Part shown: piece by piece, positions 25,141 to 34,666 of the stretch
How the letters are laid out: each line of letters starts with the position of its first letter
Numbering within the stretch: the stretch's first letter is position 1
Source of the DNA: Patescibacteria group bacterium
Lineage (GTDB): Bacteria > Patescibacteriota > JABMPQ01 > JAHIRA01
Assembly (NCBI GenBank): GCA_018818205.1
Contig: JAHISJ010000020.1
Coordinates: forward strand, 1 to 43,807
Length of the DNA stretch: 43,807 bases
Reading direction: 5' to 3'
Translations under genes and position numbers: made by a program
The notes under the pieces: generated by a model
Databases searched by the model: none
Told to the model about the DNA's origin: nothing
The model's input: the letters and a program-made list of their open reading frames with translations, nothing else

Positions 25141-26298
25141 TTACGTAAGATGCGAGCAATAGCCTGACAAGTCTTTTGCAAGATTGGAATACTGGTATGA
25201 CAGCACTTTTTCTCGTCCGTATTCGCCCATGGTTTTTTGAAGAGAAGGGTTGTTTAGTAAGGTAATAAGATGATCGGCGAGCTTCTGAACGTTTCCGAGT
25301 GGAATTAAGTACCCATCTTTGCCATGATCAATTATTTCTGGAATACCTCCCGCGTTCGTGCCAATAACGGGCGTTTTTTGGGCAAGTGCTTGTGAGTAGG
25401 ACTGACCAAAGTTTTCAAACGTTGAAGGGAGACACATGACCGATGCGCTAGCAAGCGCATCGTACTTGTCTTTTCCGTAAAGAGGGCCCAAGAAGTGAAC
25501 GTCTGTGAGACCTTTTTCTTGTACGAGTTTTTTAAGTTTAGGAGTATATTCGAGGCCATCATATTCTTTTTCATCGGGACCGACGTAAACGAGTGCTGTA
25601 TGGGGGATAACGCTTTTAACTTTTTCAAAAGCATTAAGGAGAGTAAAAACGCCTTTTTGTTTTCTAATTCTACCAAAAAAGAGGATATTTGTGTCTTTCC
25701 GAGTATGGTTCGTTTTTAGCCAATCTGAGTTTCCAAGTTCAAGGTCATCAGAAGTAATTCCAGAAGGGGTTACAAAAATTGGTGAAGCATCAAGGGGGTA
25801 GTTTTTTAGTAAATATTCTTTGGTCCATGCAGTTCTTACAAAAAGCGCCTGTGCATGGTCAAATACTCGCGCAGCTACATGACGGTCGTACAGACTAAGG
25901 AGTGATTGTTTTATCTTGTTCCTTCCCGTTTTAAGGGCATGGATATCATTAATCATAAGTGCGACGGGCGTGTGATTTTTACGCGCAAAGGCCAGTGTTT
26001 GAAAAGTATAATTTTGTGCGTAGTCAACAACAATGAAGATATCTACCGGATATTCCTTTAAAGATGCTTGAAGATTTTTGAGCCATTTTAAGCGATACCA
26101 AAAACCAGTACTCCCATGCCTTAAAACATGGATTGATCCGTATTGCTCTTGTTGAGTGCGCGCCTTTGGACCATACTCAGTGAAGGCATAGACGGTGTGA
26201 CCAAGCTTGGTGAGCTCGTTTGCCATATGCCACGTATAGTATTCTGAGCCACCAACGAGATCGGGATAAAATTGTGGTACTACAAAGCCAATGGTCAT
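25141..26298 (-). CDS. Glycosyltransferase family 4
   Basis: VPQFYPDLVGGSEYYTWHMANEL, ILFFGRIRKQKGVFTLLNAF, VMCLPSTFENFGQSYSQALAQKTPVIGTNAGGIPEII. Confidence 0.95.
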   Translation of the reverse strand: MTIGFVVPQFYPDLVGGSEYYTWHMANELTKLGHTVYAFTEYGPKARTQQEQYGSIHVLRHGSTGFWYRLKWLKNLQASLKEYPVDIFIVVDYAQNYTFQTLAFARKNHTPVALMINDIHALKTGRNKIKQSLLSLYDRHVAARVFDHAQALFVRTAWTKEYLLKNYPLDASPIFVTPSGITSDDLELGNSDWLKTNHTRKDTNILFFGRIRKQKGVFTLLNAFEKVKSVIPHTALVYVGPDEKEYDGLEYTPKLKKLVQEKGLTDVHFLGPLYGKDKYDALASASVMCLPSTFENFGQSYSQALAQKTPVIGTNAGGIPEIIDHGKDGYLIPLGNVQKLADHLITLLNNPSLQKTMGEYGREKVLSYQYSNLAKDLSGYCSHLT

Positions 26299-26380
26299 TA
26301 TTTGATAGTGTGATGGTTGTTGTACATTTTTCTAAGCCCTTCTTTTGGCAGCAAGATGTTTTTAAGAGGAGTTAAAAACA

Positions 26381-27198
26381 TCATTTGCTCTTGTCGTTAC
26401 TTTCCCACTGAGCCCTAAATTTTTGAAGCTCTTTTTTTGTGTAAAAATGCTGAGCATATTTTGAATTGTACATCATATCAAGGTATTGTTTTGGAAAGAT
26501 AATTTTCTTTTTAAATTCTTTATAAAGAGTGTCGTAAGCTTTGGTACATGCGGCGTTCGCTTGGTGTAGGGTAAAATTGTCAATATCTAAGAATTTCTTA
26601 ATGGCTTCATGTGCACATTGTGTCATGTTTTCTAATCTAATGACAAGGATGTGAACGTTGTTGCAATGGTAGATCTCGTAACCCCTTGTCTTTGGAAAGG
26701 GAATATTTAAAATATCTATTCCTATTGTATCTTTTATTTCACTATCAAACCACTCAAGTGGAAAAGTATGTTCTTCTTTATCAAAAAATATCTGAATAAT
26801 GTCATCAAGAGTCAGTGAGCCATTTTCAAAACTTTCAAAGAAATGTGGAAACCTTCTTTCTATCGATTGAAAAAAGCAGAAACATTTCTAGCTACAGGAT
26901 CTCTTGATAAGCTAATCATACATACTGGGTTTTTCTGTACATTTTTAGCAAAGAGCTTAGATACTTTTTTTTCATGAGCCAAAACGGGGAACATTTTTTT
27001 TAGTTTCCGCTTTGAAACATGATAACTTTCTTGTAGCCTTTCTCTTCTTTGTCTCCTATTGTTTTGATTGATAGTATGAGTACTGTAAATCGGGTTTTTT
27101 AAGTCTAGCTTGAGAAGAGAGGCGTACAATGATTTTGACCCAACCTTTCCCATTTGAACAATAAAAATAGGAGCTTTATATGAAACTGTTTTTTTCAT
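26381..27198 (-). CDS. Sulfotransferase-like/NKWYE-type putative capsular polysaccharide protein, split by one -1 frameshift at 26869-26875
   Basis: ORF 26860-27198 (PIFIVQMGKVGSKSLYASL...SRDPVARNVSAFF) continues in the -1 frame as QSIERRFPHFFESFENGSLTLDDIIQIFFDKEEHTFPLEWFDSEIKDTIGIDILNIPFPKTRGYEIYHCNNVHILVIRLENMTQCAHEAIKK... into ORF 26381-26626. Confidence 0.8.
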
Positions 27199-27231
27199 TT
27201 CACTTAATACTGATCTTTCTAATACATCGAT

Positions 27232-28239
27232 TTATAATTCATAACTTTCCCCACACTTTTTGCAGAGAGGTAAATGACGATTTGCACCAGCCTCTCTCAT
27301 TTTCCTATGTTTTTCACTTCGCCATATATGTGTAAAAGGCTCATTAAATGCGTTGCCTAATATGTATTTCCCTGCAAAATCATAGCAGCAGAGAGCAACA
27401 GTCCCGTTTGAGTAGATAACCGGACGGTTAACATTGATACAATTTTTTAACCGTTTTAATTTTTTATTTGCGTCGTAGCGTCTTTTTCCTGTTTCCGGCA
27501 AGAAAGTATCTTCAACTTCTTTGGCTTCCTTTTCAGAGAGAACCCATGTGGGAACACCAAATGATTTTATAGCATATATGACTCCAAGATCTTTGGCAAA
27601 AGCTATAAACGCTTCTTTTTCGTGCTGGTTAACCTTTGTCTCAATAAATTGCAGTTCAATGTATGGCTTTAGAGAGCCAGTTCTTCTTTTTTCGTCGACT
27701 AGGAAGGCAATATTTTTCATGGTTTGTTCATGATCAATTCCTTTTCTCATACGTTCATGTGTTTCCTTGGATACACCATCAAGCGAGATAATAAGACGAT
27801 CAAGGCCCGACCTTACAATCTGCTTTGCTCGAGTTGAGTCCATCACCCCAGCATTAGAACTAGTGGTTGTGTCGAGGTTGTGGTGTTGGGCATATGCTAC
27901 CATTTTGGGAAATTCAGGATTCAAAAAAGGTTCTCCAGCAAGAAAAAACCATAGATGGTGTGTACTGTTTTTTATGTCATCTATAATTTTTTTATAGTCA
28001 TCAAATGGCATAAGATACGGATCTCTGTTCGAGAGCGCTGGAGGTGCTGAGCAAAAATCACAATGGCAGTTACAGATGTTTGCCGGTTCAATAGTGATTG
28101 TTTTTGGAAGATCAAAAAGAGCTTGTTTTGGCGCGGTTAAGGCATAGTGTTTTGCCTTTGCATACTCATTGTTGCGGACGTAAAAAGTAAACTCTCGTGA
28201 AACACGAGAGAGAATACGGAATGAACGTTTAATATTCAT
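27232..28239 (-). CDS. Radical SAM protein with SPASM/twitch C-terminal domain
   Basis: EPANICNCHCDFCSAPP (CX3CX2C), GEPFLNPEFPKMV, C-terminal NGTVALCCYDFAGKYILGNAFNEPFTHIWRSEKHRKMREAGANRHLPLCKKCGE. Confidence 0.92.
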   Translation of the reverse strand: MNIKRSFRILSRVSREFTFYVRNNEYAKAKHYALTAPKQALFDLPKTITIEPANICNCHCDFCSAPPALSNRDPYLMPFDDYKKIIDDIKNSTHHLWFFLAGEPFLNPEFPKMVAYAQHHNLDTTTSSNAGVMDSTRAKQIVRSGLDRLIISLDGVSKETHERMRKGIDHEQTMKNIAFLVDEKRRTGSLKPYIELQFIETKVNQHEKEAFIAFAKDLGVIYAIKSFGVPTWVLSEKEAKEVEDTFLPETGKRRYDANKKLKRLKNCINVNRPVIYSNGTVALCCYDFAGKYILGNAFNEPFTHIWRSEKHRKMREAGANRHLPLCKKCGESYEL

Positions 28240-28249
28240 GACAATTTCA

Positions 28250-29278
28250 TTAATAAATTCGGCCGATATGAACAAAAACAGCGACTATTGCAAAGAGCAG
28301 CTGAATACACATAATTGAGTACACGAGGCGTTTTTCGGTCACTTTCATAAATCTTCTAAAATAAATCATAACAAAATGAGTAAGACCGTATGACTGAGTA
28401 TATTCACTTTTTAGCTCGCCGTTTTTGGACACAAGACCTCGTTCTCTGGGGCGTTCTTTAAATAGTGTTTTGTGCTTGAGAGATCTTCGTTGTTGCAGCA
28501 AAAAATGGACAGCGTATGGAATCATAATAATGAGAAAAGGGAGTTTAACATTGCTAACAAGTGCACCTGCAGCAAGTACAGAACCAATGAAAAGAGTCCC
28601 TATATTCCCAGTGAATATTTTTGCAGGATACTTATTAAAGATATACAGTACAATTAATGTTCCTCCAAGTGTGGCGAAGATAAACATTCCTGTAGGACTA
28701 CCTGATAGCCATGCACAGACAAATAAGCCGGCGGTAATGATAACACTGTTTCCTGGAGAAAGTCCATCAAAGTCTGCCATTATGTTAATGGCATTTGATC
28801 CAAAGACAATAAAAAGAGGAATGATAAGAAGTGGGTAAAAGCCACCAAGGTGAATTTCAGGAAGATAAGGAAGGAAGATAGTCTGCTTAATATGATAAAA
28901 AGTGTTGATCATAGGAACTGATGCCACAATAGCCAAAATAATTTTTGCAGGCCTAAACGTAAGTATAAGGACATCATCAACAAATCCACCAAATGCCATT
29001 ATGAAGACGGTAAGGAGGGCAGGGTAAAGAAGCTCAAGTGAAAGGGAGTTTAGGTCAAAAATAGTCTTGGTTGAAATCATGAATGTTGTTGCAAGACCGA
29101 AGGCTGAAACAAGAGCAAGCCCACCCAAACCAGGAACTTTTGGCTTTTTGAACTTGTTCATGTCTTCAAGCAATACTTTTTTTGAGCGAGCCATCCTAAT
29201 AAATAGTGGGAAAAGCCACCAAGAAAAGCCAAACGAGAGGATAAATACACAAGTTATAAGCAATTGCGTTTCAGACAT
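28250..29278 (-). CDS. MraY/WecA/Alg7-like UDP-GlcNAc (or related) polyprenyl-phosphate phosphoglycosyltransferase
   Basis: FKKPKVPGLGGLALV, FGGFVDDVL, NAINIMADFDGLSPGNSVI, FTGNIGTLFIGSVLA. Confidence 0.88.
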   Translation of the reverse strand: MSETQLLITCVFILSFGFSWWLFPLFIRMARSKKVLLEDMNKFKKPKVPGLGGLALVSAFGLATTFMISTKTIFDLNSLSLELLYPALLTVFIMAFGGFVDDVLILTFRPAKIILAIVASVPMINTFYHIKQTIFLPYLPEIHLGGFYPLLIIPLFIVFGSNAINIMADFDGLSPGNSVIITAGLFVCAWLSGSPTGMFIFATLGGTLIVLYIFNKYPAKIFTGNIGTLFIGSVLAAGALVSNVKLPFLIIMIPYAVHFLLQQRRSLKHKTLFKERPRERGLVSKNGELKSEYTQSYGLTHFVMIYFRRFMKVTEKRLVYSIMCIQLLFAIVAVFVHIGRIY

Positions 29279-29376
29279 AACGATTTTTTTTCGTGTGAGT
29301 TTTTTGATTTATATTGGAAAAGAACTAAACTTATCACTTAAATATACCACAAGTGAAATCACAATTGTGTGGATAG

Positions 29377-30225
29377 TTATATTTTAGATGACGACACTTG
29401 TTCCCAGGCAAGCTTCTTTTTTTTGAAGTCGTTTCTCGCTTGGAGCCAGATTGCAAGATCAAGTGTGATATATGGCCAAGCATAGATATCCTTGAGTAGA
29501 TAGGAGAGTTGTGAGAGATTACGTCTTTCTTTAATGGACATGCCCTTTTCAGTCATCTGCCACCAGCCAATACGAACACGTTTTTTTTGGAGGACATAGT
29601 CACTAAGGTTTTGCGCTGCTTTAACATAAACGTGGGACCGAGGTTCATATACTACACGGTAACCTTTTTGCTTTACTTCCCATCCTAAAATGGCATCATC
29701 AACAAGAGATGCTTCGTCGAGCGGAGCGACAATATCTTTTTTTACACCGGCAAGGAATCCATTGAGGGCGTAGAACGTGCCCCTCTTGTTTTCCATAACT
29801 TTTTGGTCATGAAGAGCATTCCATCCAAATCCTTGAACCTTATCGAAAAAAGTGTCTTCTTTAAAGTTTACAACACGTGCAGAAACAGCACCAATGTGTT
29901 TTTGAGTAAGTTGATTTTGTAGAAAGGCGATTGCATGAGGTGCAACAATAACGTCAGCGTCTGCAAGAATAATATGTGAATAGGCGGCTTTGCGTAGAAT
30001 GATATTAATTGCAGAAACTTTACCTCTTTTCTCCTTTTGGATAATTATTTTGATACGAGGATCGTTCATGCGATTAACAATCGATGTAGTGTTATCGGTG
30101 CATCCTGAAGCAACAACTAACACCTCATCCTCGGTTCCTAGTTGAGGAAGAATAGTGTTAATAGCACGAGCGATGCTTTTCCCCTCGTTGTAAGCGGGGA
30201 TGCCGATTGTTTTATTATGATGCAT
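29377..30225 (-). CDS. Glycosyltransferase family 2
   Basis: TIGIPAYNEGKSIARAINTILPQ, VLVVASGCTDNT, HIILADADVIVAPHAI. Confidence 0.93.
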   Translation of the reverse strand: MHHNKTIGIPAYNEGKSIARAINTILPQLGTEDEVLVVASGCTDNTTSIVNRMNDPRIKIIIQKEKRGKVSAINIILRKAAYSHIILADADVIVAPHAIAFLQNQLTQKHIGAVSARVVNFKEDTFFDKVQGFGWNALHDQKVMENKRGTFYALNGFLAGVKKDIVAPLDEASLVDDAILGWEVKQKGYRVVYEPRSHVYVKAAQNLSDYVLQKKRVRIGWWQMTEKGMSIKERRNLSQLSYLLKDIYAWPYITLDLAIWLQARNDFKKKKLAWEQVSSSKI

Positions 30226-30373
30226 TGTTGTATAATTTTTTTATCAGCAGAATTTATCTAAAAACAGTGTTACATCATTATTATCTTACATCAAATGTGT
30301 AAGCCGAGCTATCTTCTCTTCTGTACGTGACAAAGAAATGGTAAAATACAAGATAAATCTTATTGAAATTATT

Positions 30374-31291
30374 ATGATTCGGGCAGATAACATCTCAAAA
30401 AGCTTTAAATTAAAAAAGAAAAAAGTTATCAGAGCGTTAGATGAAGTATCTATTTCAGTGCCACAGCAAAGCATTTTTGGTTTACTGGGTACTAATGGTG
30501 CGGGGAAGACGACGTTGATTAAGATCCTCTCGACACTTATTGTAGCAGACAAGGGAGATGTGCGTATTGCACATATTAATGTTAAAAAAAATCCTAATGA
30601 AGTGAGAAAAAGAATCGGTGTTTGCTTTGGAAGCAGGATGCTTTATTATCGTATCACTGGTCGGAACAATTTGAAGTTTTATGGACGCATGTTTAACGTT
30701 CCTAATATTGATAAGCGCATTAGTGAGCTGGCTTCATTTTTTGAAATGGAAGAAAAAATGGATGAACTTGTAGAAGGATATTCACTGGGGACGCAGTCTA
30801 AGCTTGCTATTATGCGTGCTCTTATCCATGATCCGGAAATACTCTTCTTAGACGAACCAACAATTGGTCTTGATCCTGCTACTGCACATAAGCTCAGAAA
30901 CAAGATTACCCAAATGCGCGACGATGAGGGAAAAACAATCATTCTATGTACTCACTATTTACATGAAGCAGAAGAGTTAAGCGATAGTATTGGTATCATG
31001 AACAAGGGAAAAATGATTATGACTGATACACCTTCGGGGCTTAAAAAGAGAATAACATCTCATGACTGTGTGTCACTTGACATTGTAGACAATAGAGATA
31101 GTGAGATAATAAAAAAAAGATTCAAAGTAATAGGTGACAGCAGGGAAACTATAGTTATGCTCTCCAAGGAAGAGAATGTAAATGTGCTTCTAAAATATTT
31201 AGTGACAAACAACATTCTGATAAAAAACATAAAACACGTGCAACCTGACCTGGAAAACATATTTATCGAACTTGCCAAAAAAGAGAAATAA
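30374..31291 (+). CDS. ABC transporter ATP-binding protein (ABC-2 type), paralog 1
   Basis: FGLLGTNGAGKTTLIKIL, divergent signature YSLGTQSKLAIMRA, ILFLDEPTIGLDP, LCTHYL. Confidence 0.95.
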   Translation: MIRADNISKSFKLKKKKVIRALDEVSISVPQQSIFGLLGTNGAGKTTLIKILSTLIVADKGDVRIAHINVKKNPNEVRKRIGVCFGSRMLYYRITGRNNLKFYGRMFNVPNIDKRISELASFFEMEEKMDELVEGYSLGTQSKLAIMRALIHDPEILFLDEPTIGLDPATAHKLRNKITQMRDDEGKTIILCTHYLHEAEELSDSIGIMNKGKMIMTDTPSGLKKRITSHDCVSLDIVDNRDSEIIKKRFKVIGDSRETIVMLSKEENVNVLLKYLVTNNILIKNIKHVQPDLENIFIELAKKEK

Positions 31292-31296
31292 TTACC

Positions 31297-32133
31297 ATGG
31301 TGACAGCAATAAGAAGATTGGATAAGGCTTTAAATGGAAGACTCCGGGTGCTTTGGGGATTTTGTGTAAAGGAATTGCAAGAACTGTTCAGATTTAAGTT
31401 GGAAATTCTAAAATTTGCCTTTGCTCCATTATTGACGATGATGAGTTTTTTTATGGTGTATTCGGCTATATTCTTAAGCTCGGATACTACTGATTTAGGA
31501 TATGTTCAAAAAAGTAATTACGTACTTTATTTGCTTACAGGCTTTCTGGCATATAGCTGTTTTCATGTTACCTGGGGGAAGACAAATTTAAGGTATGAAA
31601 AGATTATGCTCACTCTTGAGGGCATGCTTCTTAGCCCGAGAAGCAGACTGTATATGATGATGGGAAAAGGCATAAAAGCTCTTCTTGAAATATCAATCAT
31701 AATACTTATTTTTACCGTTTTGCTTTTTCTGATGCGTCCGGAGGTAAACTGGACAATGCTTGGATATGGAATTATTGCTCTCGTGTTAGTGTTTATAATC
31801 TTTATCTCTTTTGATTTTATTGTGTCGGCGATAGGGCTTAGCGAAGAAGGGTTGTCAGGGATATTAGTTAATTATCTTCCCCGCGCGTTTTTAATTCTAA
31901 GCGCTGTTTATTTTTCTATAGAGGCTATCCCGGAGTATTTACGTTTTTTAGTATATATAAATCCTGTATATATTGCAGTCAATATTTTTAGAAGCGCCTT
32001 CATGGATGCCGATATACATTTTGGATTACTCGGTTCATTGCTCTATTTATTGCTACTCAGTATTACAGTACCGTATTTTGCTGCGAAAATATTTGATTTT
32101 ATTCTTAAGAAGTGGGGAATACGAGGATACTAA
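31297..32133 (+). CDS. ABC-2 type permease, paralog 1
   Basis: 278 aa, 6-TM-like; VKELQELFRFKLEILKFAFAPLLTMMSFFMVYSAIF; NYLPRAFLILSAVYFSIEAIPEYL. Confidence 0.92.
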   Translation: MVTAIRRLDKALNGRLRVLWGFCVKELQELFRFKLEILKFAFAPLLTMMSFFMVYSAIFLSSDTTDLGYVQKSNYVLYLLTGFLAYSCFHVTWGKTNLRYEKIMLTLEGMLLSPRSRLYMMMGKGIKALLEISIIILIFTVLLFLMRPEVNWTMLGYGIIALVLVFIIFISFDFIVSAIGLSEEGLSGILVNYLPRAFLILSAVYFSIEAIPEYLRFLVYINPVYIAVNIFRSAFMDADIHFGLLGSLLYLLLLSITVPYFAAKIFDFILKKWGIRGY

Positions 32134-32139
32134 TCGTAA

Positions 32140-33267
32140 ATGGACAAAGCACAAAAAACAATCTGCTTTTTGGGAGGGTGGACAAAAGAATATTCAAGAA
32201 GTGTTATTTTAAAACGAGCATTTATAAGCCAGAACGCGAAGGTTGTAGAATGTTATGTGCCTCCCTCAGGGTATAATCCCGTACTATTTAAAGAATTGCC
32301 TTTTTTTATGCTAAGCAATACAGTGCGTGCATGCAGACTTTTTTATAGAGCACTCTCTATAAATGCTGATGTGTTTCTTGTTCCTTTTCCTGCGTATTAT
32401 GATGTACCTATATGTTGGGTTGTTTCCAAGATTAAGAGGAAGCCGTTGTTCGTCGATCTTTTTATTTCAAAATACGTTACTCTTATCCAAGAGTTTAAGT
32501 GTGATTCCGATACATCGGCAAAAGCAATGCTTCTTAAAATGTATGACAAAATTCCGTTGCGATTAGCAACAGTCACTTTGCTTGACACAAAAAGCCATAT
32601 TGATCTTATTTCTAAAAAACTTTCTGTTAGTAAGAAAAAAATGTTTGCTCTCCCGGTTGGAAGTATGGCTGCATTGACGAAGCAAATTAAAGAAAAGCAG
32701 GAATCAAAGGAGTTTGAAATTTTTTTTTATGGAAGCTTCTCCCCTCTTCATGGCATTGAATATATATTACGCGCTGCACGAATGCTTCAGAAGTATAAGG
32801 ACATACATTTTACCATTGTAGGAAGAGGGCCAAAATATGAAGACATGCATGTATTGGCAAAGCGGCTGGGACTTACCAATGTAGAGATGAAAGGTGAAGT
32901 GGTAAGCTACCCTGAACTTATGAGCATGATGGGGGGTGCAGATATCTGCTTAGGTATTTTTGGAGATACGCCTAAAGCACAAGCTGTGGTACCAAACAAA
33001 GTATATGATGCATTGGCGCTTGCAAGACCATTAATTACTGCCAAGGCGTACGCAGTAGAGGATAGTGGTTTAAAGGATAGAGAACATGTGCTATTATGTT
33101 CTGGTGCAGATACGCATTCTCTCGCTAACGCAATACTACGTCTTAAAGAGGATAGTCAATTAAGAGAGGGTATTGCAAAACGAGGATATGCCTTTTTTCA
33201 GCAAAACTTTAACGAAGAGGAAATTGGTAAGATGCTTATGTCTCGTGTTAGGAAAGAGGAAAAATAG
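32140..33267 (+). CDS. Glycosyltransferase family 4
   Basis: FFYGSFSPLHGIEYILRAARML, FTIVGRGPKYEDM, MMGGADICLGIFGDTPKAQAVVPNKVYDALALARPLIT. Confidence 0.9.
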   Translation: MDKAQKTICFLGGWTKEYSRSVILKRAFISQNAKVVECYVPPSGYNPVLFKELPFFMLSNTVRACRLFYRALSINADVFLVPFPAYYDVPICWVVSKIKRKPLFVDLFISKYVTLIQEFKCDSDTSAKAMLLKMYDKIPLRLATVTLLDTKSHIDLISKKLSVSKKKMFALPVGSMAALTKQIKEKQESKEFEIFFYGSFSPLHGIEYILRAARMLQKYKDIHFTIVGRGPKYEDMHVLAKRLGLTNVEMKGEVVSYPELMSMMGGADICLGIFGDTPKAQAVVPNKVYDALALARPLITAKAYAVEDSGLKDREHVLLCSGADTHSLANAILRLKEDSQLREGIAKRGYAFFQQNFNEEEIGKMLMSRVRKEEK

Positions 33268-33312
33268 GATGGTGGGATCCACATGTATCATACATAACAA
33301 AAGTAAAAAAAG

Positions 33313-33933
33313 ATGAATATAGGTACGTATAAAAAACGATATGCCAAAACAAAACCTTTCTTAGTAGCACGTAATATAAAGGGAAGAATAAAACGGCTTT
33401 CCTTTAAGGCTCAAATAGGAATTAAAGGATATCCGGAAAACATGAAGCTTGATGTGTGTGGAGGTCATTGTCCTATTGGAAAAGGATATATTAATGTTGA
33501 CTTGCGTCATTTACCCCAGGTTGATGTTATTGCAGATGTACGTAAAAATATCCCATTTTCTGACCAGTCTGTATCGGAAGTGTTTTCATGTGGCACACTT
33601 GAGCATTTTAATATGAGTGAACTGAAAAGTGTGCTTAAAGAGTTTTTTAGAGTACTGAAACCCGGAGGCATGGTAGCTATCGGTGTTCCTGATTTAGAGA
33701 AATTGTGTAAGGCGTATACAGCTAATGTGATCTCTTTTGATCAGATAAATCAGTATTTGTATGGAAGAGGAGCTGATATGAAGTATGCACACAACCTGCA
33801 TAAAAATATATTTGATTTTGAAAATATGAAAGCGTATTTGATAAAAGCTGGTTTTAAAGAGGTAGAAAAAGTTCCATACGATTTGCCATTTCATATACCA
33901 GAATTTATGATGAAGGTAGTATGTAAAAAGTAG
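33313..33933 (+). CDS. Class I SAM-dependent methyltransferase
   Basis: KLDVCGGHCPIGKGYINVDLRHLPQVDVIADVRKNIPFSDQSVSEVFSCGTLEHF...EFFRVLKPGGMVAIGVPDLE. Confidence 0.9.
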   Translation: MNIGTYKKRYAKTKPFLVARNIKGRIKRLSFKAQIGIKGYPENMKLDVCGGHCPIGKGYINVDLRHLPQVDVIADVRKNIPFSDQSVSEVFSCGTLEHFNMSELKSVLKEFFRVLKPGGMVAIGVPDLEKLCKAYTANVISFDQINQYLYGRGADMKYAHNLHKNIFDFENMKAYLIKAGFKEVEKVPYDLPFHIPEFMMKVVCKK

Positions 33934-33937
33934 AATT

Positions 33938-34660
33938 ATGAAGTTTACCGGAGAGAGAGTTGTCCCCAATAAAACGCCAAAAAGAATAGTACAAGACCAT
34001 ATTGAACGATATGCTTTTGCTGCCCAGTATGTAAAAAAGAAAAATGTTCTTGATATTGCTTGTGGAGCTGGTTACGGAACCTCTATGCTTGCTAAGAGTG
34101 GTGCTGAATATGTGACTGGAGTAGATAATTCTATAGAGGCAATTGAATATGCGCAGAGGAAATATTCACATGACGCGTTAACTTTTATTGAAGACGATGC
34201 TGAAAAATTGTCTTTTCCAAACAATTCATTTGATGTTGTTGTTTCTTTTGAGACAATTGAACATGTTTCACAGTACAAAAGCTTTATTAGTGAAGTGCAT
34301 AGGGTATTAAAAAAGAAAGGTATCTTAATCCTTTCTTCCCCAAATCGGACAATAACTTCTCCAAATATTGTTCTTGGAGGAAAACCGCTAAATCCATTTC
34401 ACTTTTGTGAATTTACTAAAGAAGAGTTACTTTCTGTTCTTTCTGGTAAATTTAAAGGCATTGTGTTTTTTGGTCAGCGGTTTACTCCAGTTTTTTTTAC
34501 TCGTCGAAAAGTAAGAAAAGGGATTTCAGGAATTGAGAGAATATTCTCGCTTGGGATAAAAAAGAAAATCTTCGAAGAGGGGACAGGGCCAAAGGTGACA
34601 AAAAAAAGTAGTACGTTTTGGATACCACGATATTACGTTGCTTTAGGGCAGAAAAGGTAA
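33938..34660 (+). CDS. Class I SAM-dependent methyltransferase
   Basis: FTGERVVPNKTPKRIVQDHIERYAFAAQYVKKKNVLDIACGAGYGTSMLAKSG...VVSFETIEHVSQYKSFISEVHRVLKKKGILILSSPN. Confidence 0.94.
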   Translation: MKFTGERVVPNKTPKRIVQDHIERYAFAAQYVKKKNVLDIACGAGYGTSMLAKSGAEYVTGVDNSIEAIEYAQRKYSHDALTFIEDDAEKLSFPNNSFDVVVSFETIEHVSQYKSFISEVHRVLKKKGILILSSPNRTITSPNIVLGGKPLNPFHFCEFTKEELLSVLSGKFKGIVFFGQRFTPVFFTRRKVRKGISGIERIFSLGIKKKIFEEGTGPKVTKKSSTFWIPRYYVALGQKR

Positions 34661-34666
34661 TCAGTG

